DNA of 64,000 bases from an uncultured Bacteroides sp. (GTDB taxonomy: Bacteria > Bacteroidota > Bacteroidia > Bacteroidales > Bacteroidaceae): the NCBI RefSeq assembly GCF_937912035.1, contig NZ_CALDPF010000036.1:1-64000 (forward strand). The letters are read 5' to 3'. The position numbers were made by a program, and so were the translations under genes. Positions 27,052 to 33,659 of this stretch are shown here, one piece after another. The notes beneath the pieces are model-generated. The model saw nothing but the letters and a program-made list of their open reading frames with translations, was not told the origin of the DNA and did not search any database. Numbering within the stretch: position 1 is the first letter of the stretch; each line of letters starts with the position of its first letter.

Positions 27052-27561
27052 TTAAATTTTTGAAATCGATTTTAAAAGCCAATATCCTCCGAATATCTGA
27101 AGAAGCATTCCCGGAACACCAATTCTGAAATCCTGAAGAGCAGCATCAAGACTACCACTGATGGCCCATTCTGCCATTCCGCCTATTATCTGATAAAACA
27201 AGACGACACCTATAAGAGACAATATTGAAAGTTTACCTGTGCGTCCTGCCAAAAATCCTGCTGCCACCGCAAGCAGTACAGACTTACATATTATAGCCGG
27301 AAGCAAAGCCGGTACAGGCATTCCGAAGAAAAATGAATTTACAAGAGGGGAAAGAATCGCAACAAGCAAGCCTAACTTCATACCATATTTATATGCTCCC
27401 ACCAAAGTAAAAAAATAAATAGGCAACATTGTAGGACCACCAAGATGTACCAGATGGCATAACTGAGGCAAAAGAATATTTCCCAGAATGAAAAATACAG
27501 AAAACAGATATGTCCTGCTCTGTCTGTAGGATAAAGAAACAAAGTTAAATGCTGTATTCAT
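27052..27561 (-). CDS. ECF transporter S component-like membrane protein
   Basis: A 169-residue protein with five or six hydrophobic segments and little else, resembling substrate-binding (S) components of energy-coupling factor transporters, which bring in vitamins or their precursors. Helpful signatures are GGPTMLPIYFFTLVGAY in helix 2-3 and a LGLLVAILSPLVNS stretch. No ECF ATPase or T component is in the window, and no riboswitch (TPP, cobalamin, FMN) was seen upstream that would name the substrate. It is first in the operon, 14 bp before tatA. Confidence 0.8.
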   Translation of the reverse strand: MNTAFNFVSLSYRQSRTYLFSVFFILGNILLPQLCHLVHLGGPTMLPIYFFTLVGAYKYGMKLGLLVAILSPLVNSFFFGMPVPALLPAIICKSVLLAVAAGFLAGRTGKLSILSLIGVVLFYQIIGGMAEWAISGSLDAALQDFRIGVPGMLLQIFGGYWLLKSISKI

Positions 27562-27594
27562 ATCAAATATAAATGTTTACATTATTAATATTTG

Positions 27595-27623
27595 CAAAGT
27601 TATTACTTTCATACAATTATCAA
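27595..27623 (-). promoter_or_regulatory. promoter for the ECF-tatAC-M23-C69 operon
   Basis: On the minus strand TAACTTTG (27595-27602) is preceded by TTG (27621-27623) at 18 bases, slightly shorter than ideal, 33 bases before the first gene. Confidence 0.55.
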
Positions 27624-27673
27624 TCATATAATGAATGAAATAATTTCTGTGAGGAAGGAAAAACTTATAAATA

Positions 27674-27705
27674 TTTGGAAAATATGCATTTTAATCTTAC
27701 CTTTG
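27674..27705 (+). promoter_or_regulatory. Bacteroidales promoter of the lysO leader
   Basis: TTTG (27674-27677), 20 bases, then TACCTTTG (27698-27705): a full consensus match. The predicted start near 27712 is about 23 bases before the leader ORF and 234 bases before lysO. Confidence 0.8.
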
Positions 27706-27734
27706 CATCGCAAAACAAAATAAACTGACTACCG

Positions 27735-27839
27735 ATGAACAAACTTCTGACATACATACAGCCTCACACTCCACTCCGAATTTATTTTACATTCGGACAT
27801 CGTAGTGCGTCCGTTCATTGGTTCAGCGGATTCGAATAA
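27735..27839 (+). CDS. 34-codon leader ORF upstream of lysO
   Basis: An ATG directly behind a consensus promoter opens a 34-residue peptide starting MNKLLTYIQPHTPLR and ending VHWFSGFE. It contains three His and two Arg, and is not hydrophobic enough for a signal or membrane peptide. Its coding sequence carries complementary blocks in the order TCCGAAT (27775-27781), ATTCGGAC (27791-27798), GTCCGTT (27809-27815), AGCGGA (27825-27830), in which each block can pair with the next. That layout suggests a regulatory leader peptide rather than a functional protein. I do not recognise the family. Confidence 0.5.
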   Translation: MNKLLTYIQPHTPLRIYFTFGHRSASVHWFSGFE

Positions 27840-27945
27840 ACATAACTGTTACACAATCATTTCATTTTCAAATTCTAATCCAGAGGTATATCATTATATA
27901 TCTCAAGGCAATCATATTCTCTCATTTTTTTAATATAGTACAGTT
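27840..27945 (+). promoter_or_regulatory. lysO 5' untranslated region after the leader ORF
   Basis: It holds a 9-bp hairpin (GAGGTATAT 27883-27891 with ATATATCTC 27896-27904, one G-T pair, loop CATT) and a seven-T run at 27925-27931. The T run is 20 bases past the hairpin, so a classic terminator is not formed. It may control translation of the first lysO gene. Confidence 0.4.
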
Positions 27946-28230
27946 ATGTTTACAATAATAGGAACAATGTTTACAGGAATTATCCTGGGTTATATTTTCA
28001 GAAACTTGGATTTTCTGAAAAAGACTGAAAAGACTATCTCTTACACTATCATATTGCTTTTGTTCATAATGGGACTGTCCGTAGGCTCGAACGACAGAAT
28101 AATCGAAAACCTCGGAAGTTTCGGATGGCAGGCGGCAATAATAGCATTCTCGGCTACTTGCGGAAGCATCATCGCAGCATGGCTGGTACTGACTCTGTTT
28201 TTCAAGAAAGGAGAAAGCCATGAAGGGTAG
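27946..28230 (+). CDS. lysO: LysO-type lysine exporter, N-terminal part
   Basis: A 94-residue membrane protein corresponding to the N-terminal third of E. coli LysO (about 300 residues), which exports L-lysine. Three hydrophobic segments are visible, and LFIMGLSVGSNDRIIENL is a family signature. Its gene overlaps the second part by 11 bp, and both have their own ATG. The combined length (94 + 208) equals one LysO, and the second part repeats the same signature, so this looks like a natural two-subunit version. A recent frameshift cannot be ruled out. Confidence 0.8.
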   Translation: MFTIIGTMFTGIILGYIFRNLDFLKKTEKTISYTIILLLFIMGLSVGSNDRIIENLGSFGWQAAIIAFSATCGSIIAAWLVLTLFFKKGESHEG

Positions 28231-28846
28231 TCTGATTGTTCTTCTGTTTTTTATGGCAGGGTGCATATTGGGAGTACTGGACATAATACCTCTCGACTTG
28301 CATAAGAGCAATCTGTCTATGTATATACTGTATGCACTTATGCTGCAGGTGGGACTGAGCATAGGTTCGAGCAAGGATCTGAAGTCTATAGTAAAGGATA
28401 TACGTCCTAAATATCTGCTCATACCTCTTGCCACTATTATCGGCACACTGCTGTTTTCGGCATTTGCCAGTCTGCTTCTTTCGCAATGGAGCATTTTCGA
28501 CTGTCTGGCTGTGGGTAGCGGATTTGCCTATTACTCGCTGTCATCAATACTGATCACACAGTTCAAGGAAGCATCGCTCGGCATTCAGCTTGCTACGGAA
28601 TTGGGAACCATAGCCCTTCTGTCGAATATTTTCCGAGAAATGATGGCTCTGCTGGGAACACCGCTGCTGGTGAAATATTTCGGCAAACTGGCACCTATAT
28701 CAGCTGCCGGAGTAAATTCCATGGATGTAGTACTACCTATTATAACAAGGTATTCAGGAAAAGACATGATTCCCGTAGCAATTTTCCACGGGATATTGAT
28801 AGACCTTACGGTACCGTTTTTCGTATCATTTTTTTGCCGGCTTTAG
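28220..28846 (+). CDS. lysO: LysO-type lysine exporter, C-terminal part
   Basis: A 208-residue membrane protein with about six hydrophobic segments, matching the C-terminal two thirds of LysO. LQVGLSIGSSKDLK mirrors the GLSVGSND signature of the first part, and GSGFAYYSLSSILI and GVNSMDVVLPII are conserved blocks of the family. It overlaps the first part by 11 bp and so is likely translationally coupled. The stop lies inside the terminator stem. lysC and lysA lie 19 kb away in this window. Confidence 0.82.
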   Translation: MKGSLIVLLFFMAGCILGVLDIIPLDLHKSNLSMYILYALMLQVGLSIGSSKDLKSIVKDIRPKYLLIPLATIIGTLLFSAFASLLLSQWSIFDCLAVGSGFAYYSLSSILITQFKEASLGIQLATELGTIALLSNIFREMMALLGTPLLVKYFGKLAPISAAGVNSMDVVLPIITRYSGKDMIPVAIFHGILIDLTVPFFVSFFCRL

Positions 28847-28865
28847 TCATAAGCCGGCATTTTTT
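28835..28865 (+). terminator. rho-independent terminator of lysO
   Basis: TGCCGGCTT (28835-28843) pairs with AAGCCGGCA (28851-28859), followed by six T. The 5' arm overlaps the end of the coding sequence. Confidence 0.9.
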
Positions 28866-28900
28866 ATACCTGTTTGTACATAACAATCAAAAGGATTCAT

Positions 28901-28908
28901 TAAATTTG
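28901..28908 (+). promoter_or_regulatory. candidate -7 box for phoH
   Basis: TAAATTTG fits TAnnTTTG 41 bases before phoH. A TTTG at 28873-28876 is 24 bases upstream, longer than usual. Confidence 0.45.
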
Positions 28909-28949
28909 CAGAAAAATATACAAAACTAAAGGATATTGAATTTGACTGA

Positions 28950-29978
28950 ATGATAGAAAAACATATTGTACTTGAAGATATCGATCCGGTTATCTTCTAT
29001 GGCGTGAACAACGTCAACATGCAAATGATTAAAGCTCTGTTTCCCAAACTGAGGATAGTGGCTAGAGGAAATGTCATAAAGATAATGGGAGACGAGGAGG
29101 AAATGTGTGCCTTTGAAGAAGCTGTGACAGCACTGGAAAAACACTGCTCGATATACAATTCGCTAAACGAGGAGGTTATTCTGGACATTGTAAAAGGCAA
29201 AAACACAAAAATAGAAAAGAACAGCGAGGCAATCGTGTTCAGCGTCACCGGAAAACCTATCATTCCGAGAAGTCCTAATCAGCTGAAACTGGTAAAGGAT
29301 TTCGAAAAAAACGATATGATATTCGCCATAGGACCGGCCGGTTCGGGCAAGACTTATACCGCAATAGCTCTGGCCGTGAGAGCTCTCAAAAACAAGGAAA
29401 TCAAAAAAATCATATTAAGCCGTCCGGCTGTAGAAGCAGGAGAAAAACTGGGATTCCTGCCGGGAGATATGAAGGACAAGATCGACCCGTATCTGCAACC
29501 GCTGTACGATGCTCTGCAAGACATGATTCCGGCTGCCAAACTGAAGGAGTACATGGAACTGAACATCATACAGATAGCTCCACTGGCTTTCATGCGCGGA
29601 CGTACGCTGAACGACGCGGTAGTAATCCTTGACGAGGCTCAGAACACTACTACCCAGCAGATAAAGATGTTCCTCACCCGTATGGGTATGAACACCAAGA
29701 TGATTATCACAGGCGATATGACGCAGATAGACCTTCCTTCATCGCAGACATCCGGCCTGGTGCAGGCTATGAAAATCCTGAAGGGAGTGAAAGGCATCAG
29801 TTTCATAGAGCTAAACAAGAAAGATATCGTAAGACATAAACTTGTGACAAGAATTGTGGAGGCTTACGAGAAATTCGAGGAGAAAGTAAAATCTGAGAAA
29901 GCGGAGAAAGCAAAAGCAGAAAAAGAAGAAAAGGACAAGGTTGAAAAAGCAGAAAAGAAAGCAGCGTCAAAACAATAA
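28950..29978 (+). CDS. phoH: PhoH-like ATPase
   Basis: A 342-residue cytosolic ATPase of the PhoH family, related to the helicase-like N-terminus of superfamily 1. An N-terminal KH-like region (about 25-70) precedes Walker A GPAGSGKTYTAIALA (about residue 129) and Walker B VVILDEAQNTT (about 228), with TGDMTQIDLP as a further motif. The last 40 residues are a Lys/Glu/Ala-rich, likely unstructured tail. RNA metabolism is the usual suggestion, but the function is not settled. purC follows after 39 bp. Confidence 0.93.
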   Translation: MIEKHIVLEDIDPVIFYGVNNVNMQMIKALFPKLRIVARGNVIKIMGDEEEMCAFEEAVTALEKHCSIYNSLNEEVILDIVKGKNTKIEKNSEAIVFSVTGKPIIPRSPNQLKLVKDFEKNDMIFAIGPAGSGKTYTAIALAVRALKNKEIKKIILSRPAVEAGEKLGFLPGDMKDKIDPYLQPLYDALQDMIPAAKLKEYMELNIIQIAPLAFMRGRTLNDAVVILDEAQNTTTQQIKMFLTRMGMNTKMIITGDMTQIDLPSSQTSGLVQAMKILKGVKGISFIELNKKDIVRHKLVTRIVEAYEKFEEKVKSEKAEKAKAEKEEKDKVEKAEKKAASKQ

Positions 29979-30017
29979 TATAACTAACATATTTACTTCC
30001 TAAAATATATAGAAAAG

Positions 30018-30962
30018 ATGAGTAAAGCATTAACAAAAACAGACTTCAACTTTCCTGGTCAGAAGAGTGTTTACCACGGAAAAGTTCGCGATGTTTACAA
30101 CATCAACGGTGAAAAATTAGTCATGGTTGCAACAGACCGTATCTCGGCATTCGACGTTGTATTGCCTGAAGGTATTCCTTACAAAGGCCAGATGTTGAAC
30201 CAGATTGCAGCCAAATTCCTTGATGCTACAACTGACATCTGTCCAAACTGGAAACTCGCTACTCCGGACCCAATGGTCACTGTAGGTGTAATGTGCGAAG
30301 GTTTCCCTGTAGAAATGATTGTTCGCGGTTACTTGTGCGGTAGCGCATGGCGTGCCTACAAGAGTGGTGTTCGCGAAATCTGCGGTGTGAAACTTCCTGA
30401 AGGTATGCGCGAAAACCAGAAATTCCCTACACCAATCATCACTCCTACTACTAAGGCTGAAATGGGTATGCACGACGAAGATATCTCTAAAGAAGAAATC
30501 CTCGCTAAAGGTCTTGCTACTCCTGAAGAATATGCTACACTGGAGAAATATACTCTGGCTCTGTTCGAACGCGGTACAAAAATGGCAGCAGAACGTGGTC
30601 TTATCCTCGTTGACACTAAATACGAATTCGGTAAGCACAACGGTCAGATTTACTTGATGGACGAAATCCACACTCCAGATTCAAGCCGCTACTTCTACTC
30701 AGAAGGTTACGAAGAACGCTTCGAAAAAGGCGAACCTCAGAAACAGCTTTCTAAGGAATTCGTACGTGAATGGCTGATGGCTAACGGTTTCCAGGGCAAG
30801 GAAGGACAGACTGTTCCTGAAATGACTCCGGAAATAGTAAACTCTATCAGCGAACGTTACATCGAACTTTACGAACACATCACTGGTGAAACATTCGTAA
30901 AGGCTGATACAGCCGAACTCGCATCACGCATCGAAAAGAACGTTACTGAATACTTGAAATAA
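30018..30962 (+). CDS. purC: phosphoribosylaminoimidazole-succinocarboxamide synthase
   Basis: A 314-residue SAICAR synthetase of purine biosynthesis, joining aspartate to CAIR with ATP. GKVRDVYNINGEKLVMVATDRISAFDVVLP at the N-terminus and the DEIHTPDSSRYF aspartate/metal region near residue 215 are characteristic. It is of the longer (about 310-residue) class found in Bacteroidota. Codons are strongly biased (GGT, GCT, CGT, AAC), more so than in its neighbours, which fits high expression. Confidence 0.97.
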   Translation: MSKALTKTDFNFPGQKSVYHGKVRDVYNINGEKLVMVATDRISAFDVVLPEGIPYKGQMLNQIAAKFLDATTDICPNWKLATPDPMVTVGVMCEGFPVEMIVRGYLCGSAWRAYKSGVREICGVKLPEGMRENQKFPTPIITPTTKAEMGMHDEDISKEEILAKGLATPEEYATLEKYTLALFERGTKMAAERGLILVDTKYEFGKHNGQIYLMDEIHTPDSSRYFYSEGYEERFEKGEPQKQLSKEFVREWLMANGFQGKEGQTVPEMTPEIVNSISERYIELYEHITGETFVKADTAELASRIEKNVTEYLK

Positions 30963-30970
30963 TTATGACC

Positions 30971-30990
30971 GGGCGGGCTCCTTCCCGCCC
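30971..30990 (+). other. GC-rich hairpin between purC and menG
   Basis: GGGCGGG and CCCGCCC form a perfect 7-bp stem with a 6-base loop 8 bases after purC. No T run follows, so it may stabilise the purC mRNA 3' end or reduce read-through into menG rather than end transcription. Confidence 0.6.
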
Positions 30991-31030
30991 ATCATATATT
31001 CTATCCACAAATCCTACACTAACTCACAAC

Positions 31031-31771
31031 ATGTCAAACTATCCTCAAGAAAACATTAAACCCTATAATCAGGACGAAAGCAAAGCTGCACAGGTAGAAA
31101 AAATGTTCGATAATATCGCTCCTACTTACGATAATCTGAACCACGTCCTTTCGCTTGGTATAGACAAGAGCTGGAGACGTAAAGCTATCAATATGCTCAA
31201 GCCATACAGCCCGAAACACATGATGGACGTAGCTACAGGTACAGGCGATTTTGCCATACAGGCTTGCCGCGTGCTTCAGCCTGACGAACTTATAGGTACA
31301 GACATCTCGGAGGGTATGATGAATGTAGGACGTGAGAAAGTGAAACTGTCGGGACTGGACAAACAGATTTCCTTCGCCAAGGAAGACTGTACTTCTCTCT
31401 CATTCCCTGACAGCAGATTCGATGCCATAACAGTGGCATTCGGAGTACGCAACTTCGAGAATCTTGACAAAGGTCTGACAGAAATGCACCGCGTTCTGAA
31501 AGCCGGGGGCCATCTGGTCATACTTGAACTGTCGGAGCCGGAAACATTCCCAATGAAACAGCTTTATGCCATATACTCGAAAGTCGTAATTCCTACAATA
31601 GGAAAATTACTATCGAAAGACAACAGTGCATACACATACCTGCCACAATCAATTAAAGCTTTCCCACAGGGAGAAGTGATGCAACAGATTCTATACAAGG
31701 CAGGATTCAGCAAAGTGACATTCAAAAGACTCACACTGGGGATTTGCACACTCTACTTTGCAACAAAATAA
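31031..31771 (+). CDS. ubiE: demethylmenaquinone/ubiquinone methyltransferase
   Basis: A 246-residue SAM-dependent methyltransferase (MenG/UbiE) that methylates demethylmenaquinone in the last step of menaquinone synthesis. VEKMFDNIAPTYDNLNHVLSLGID and the SAM-binding MDVATGTGDFA (about residue 65) are diagnostic, as is VAFGVRNFENLDKGL. The ATG at 31031 (MSNYPQENIK) is chosen; the longer frame would read through the GC hairpin after purC. aroE follows after 18 bp. Confidence 0.95.
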   Translation: MSNYPQENIKPYNQDESKAAQVEKMFDNIAPTYDNLNHVLSLGIDKSWRRKAINMLKPYSPKHMMDVATGTGDFAIQACRVLQPDELIGTDISEGMMNVGREKVKLSGLDKQISFAKEDCTSLSFPDSRFDAITVAFGVRNFENLDKGLTEMHRVLKAGGHLVILELSEPETFPMKQLYAIYSKVVIPTIGKLLSKDNSAYTYLPQSIKAFPQGEVMQQILYKAGFSKVTFKRLTLGICTLYFATK

Positions 31772-31789
31772 CTTAAAATTTTTACTACG

Positions 31790-32533
31790 ATGAAGAAATT
31801 CGGTTTAATCGGCTACCCTTTGGGACATTCGTTCTCAAAAAACTTTTTCAACGAGAAGTTTCATTCGGAAAATATTGATGCAGAATATGTAAACTTCGAA
31901 ATACCTTCCATAGAGGAATTCAACAAGATAATCAAGGCTAATCCTACCCTCTGCGGATTGAATGTGACCATTCCTTACAAGGAACAAGTGATAGGATATC
32001 TTGACGAACTTGACAAAGACGCGGCTGCTATAGGAGCCGTAAACGTGATAAAAATAGAAAGGAATAAGGGAAAACTGAAACTGACTGGCTATAACTCTGA
32101 TGTTATGGGATTTACACAGTCTATAGAATCGCTGCTTGAACCACACCACAAGAAGGCTCTTATATTAGGCACAGGAGGGGCATCGAAAGCCATCAATTAT
32201 GGACTTCACAAACTGGGACTTGAAACAAAGTTCGTATCCAGAGCTAAAAGAAACGAAAATACAATTACATACGATGACATTACTCCGGAAATAATGAAGG
32301 AATATAAGGTGATAGTGAACTGTACACCTACAGGCATGTATCCCAAGGCAGACGAATGCCCTAATATTCCATACGATTGTCTCACTCCGGAACACTTGCT
32401 CTACGACCTGCTATACAATCCGGACACCACGCTATTTATGAAAAATGGTTCGGACAGAGGAGCAACAGTCAAAAACGGACTTGAAATGCTTCTGTTGCAG
32501 GCTTTCGGCGCATGGGATATCTGGAACAAATAA
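31790..32533 (+). CDS. aroE: shikimate dehydrogenase
   Basis: A 247-residue NADPH-dependent enzyme of the shikimate pathway, reducing 3-dehydroshikimate. GYPLGHSFSKNFFNEKF binds the substrate, NVTIPYKE (about residue 64) contains the catalytic Lys, and ILGTGGASKAINY (about 126) is the nucleotide-binding loop. NCTPTGMYP is also present. Length is slightly short but usual for this phylum. The next gene starts 9 bp downstream. Confidence 0.95.
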   Translation: MKKFGLIGYPLGHSFSKNFFNEKFHSENIDAEYVNFEIPSIEEFNKIIKANPTLCGLNVTIPYKEQVIGYLDELDKDAAAIGAVNVIKIERNKGKLKLTGYNSDVMGFTQSIESLLEPHHKKALILGTGGASKAINYGLHKLGLETKFVSRAKRNENTITYDDITPEIMKEYKVIVNCTPTGMYPKADECPNIPYDCLTPEHLLYDLLYNPDTTLFMKNGSDRGATVKNGLEMLLLQAFGAWDIWNK

Positions 32534-32542
32534 TATCAAAAC

Positions 32543-33493
32543 ATGAAACGCAAAAGATTAATAATCATCCTTGCTGTAATAATCATTGTAATAGCAGGCG
32601 GATTGGTGGGCGGAAGTCTCTACATGATAGACTATTCTCTTCGCCCCGAAAACAGAGGCAAGGACCTTGCAGGTTCGGAAACTTATATGCGAGACACCTA
32701 TCCTCAGATAAACGGTTGGCTGGACAGTCTTCAGGGAAACCAATTGCTGAAAGATACTTTCATCACAGCACCGGACGGAATCAGACTGCATGCTTACTAT
32801 GCATACGCATCTCGTCCTACGAAAAAGACAGCGGTTATAGTACATGGCTATACAGACAGTGCCATAAGAATGTTCCACATCGGGTATATGTACAATCAGT
32901 CTTTAGACTACAACATCATAATCCCTGACCTGAGATACACAGGACTGAGCGGAGGAGATGCAATACAGATGGGTTGGCTGGACCGTCTTGATGTAAAGGA
33001 ATGGATAAATCTGACTCCGGGAATCTTCGGTGACTCTATCCAGGCTGTTGTGCACGGAATATCAATGGGGGCAGCAACTACTATGATGACCTCGGGTGAA
33101 GTCTTACCTGAATATATCAGATGTTTTGTAGAGGACTGCGGATATACCAGCGTTTGGGAACAGTTCAAAAAGGAACTTAAAGAGCAGTTCAATCTGCCGG
33201 CATTCCCATTGCTATACACCGCCAGCTGGATTTGCGAACTTCAGAACGGATGGAATTTCCATGAAGCTTCTGCTATAGAACAAGTAAAGAAATGCAAGAA
33301 ACCGATGTTCTTCATACATGGCGACAAGGATGATTTTGTTCCTACATATATGGTAAACGAAGTATATGCCGCGAAATCAGAGCCGAAAGAAATATGGATT
33401 GTGCCTGAGACTGACCATGCCACATCGTATAAAAACTATCCTGAAGAATATACAAAGAGGGTAAAAGCGTTTACTGATAAGTATATCAACTGA
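32543..33493 (+). CDS. membrane-anchored alpha/beta hydrolase
   Basis: A 316-residue protein with one N-terminal membrane helix (LIIILAVIIIVIAGGLVGG) and an alpha/beta-hydrolase domain. The oxyanion region VIVHGYTDSA, the nucleophile elbow HGISMGAA (GxSxG Ser about residue 174), an Asp in FIHGDKDDFVP and the final His in ETDHATSY are all seen, so the triad is complete. The family includes esterases and peptidases; no substrate can be named. Last gene of the ubiE-aroE group; it ends at the 22-bp repeat array. Confidence 0.88.
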   Translation: MKRKRLIIILAVIIIVIAGGLVGGSLYMIDYSLRPENRGKDLAGSETYMRDTYPQINGWLDSLQGNQLLKDTFITAPDGIRLHAYYAYASRPTKKTAVIVHGYTDSAIRMFHIGYMYNQSLDYNIIIPDLRYTGLSGGDAIQMGWLDRLDVKEWINLTPGIFGDSIQAVVHGISMGAATTMMTSGEVLPEYIRCFVEDCGYTSVWEQFKKELKEQFNLPAFPLLYTASWICELQNGWNFHEASAIEQVKKCKKPMFFIHGDKDDFVPTYMVNEVYAAKSEPKEIWIVPETDHATSYKNYPEEYTKRVKAFTDKYIN

Positions 33494-33522
33494 TACAAAA
33501 TCATTGAATCTATAAAAAGAAA

Positions 33523-33609
33523 GCGTAACACGTACGTGTAACGCGTGAAACACGAACGTGCAACGACCGTAACACGAACGTGTAACGCGCGTAACACGTA
33601 CGTGTTACG
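33523..33609. repeat. four-unit 22-bp palindromic array A (CGTAACACG family)
   Basis: AACACG recurs exactly every 22 bases (33527, 33549, 33571, 33593). Units follow CGTAACACGnnCGTGTAACG, so each is itself an inverted repeat; the last 20 bases are a perfect palindrome. The array lies between the convergent hydrolase and nadE genes. It matches array B at 54409-54495 over the whole 87 bases at 76 positions with no gap. Confidence 0.9.
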
Positions 33610-33659
33610 ATAATTATATCAAAGCATTCTACAGTAAATTTCAAAGAATCCAATCATTT

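Noticed and set aside
27562..27594. Vitamin riboswitch in front of the ECF-like gene
   Set aside because: The 5' region is too short and AT-rich. No TPP, FMN or cobalamin core sequence was seen.
27840..27945. Classical intrinsic attenuator before lysO
   Set aside because: The T run (27925-27931) is 20 bases away from the hairpin, so a standard terminator is not formed. A different mode of control remains possible.
27922..28494. 190-codon open frame on the minus strand over lysO
   Set aside because: It is rich in Ser, Arg and Cys and antisense to a well-supported membrane protein pair.
27946..28846. lysO as a pseudogene broken by frameshift
   Set aside because: Both parts have an ATG, conserved blocks are intact in each, and the promoter and terminator are good. 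A natural split is more likely, though not proven.
30971..30990. Terminator after purC
   Set aside because: The stem is strong but no T run follows, and the next gene begins soon after on the same strand. It was listed as a hairpin only.
33523..33609. Possible CRISPR or rho-independent terminator
   Set aside because: Units touch each other without spacers, and no T run follows on either strand.
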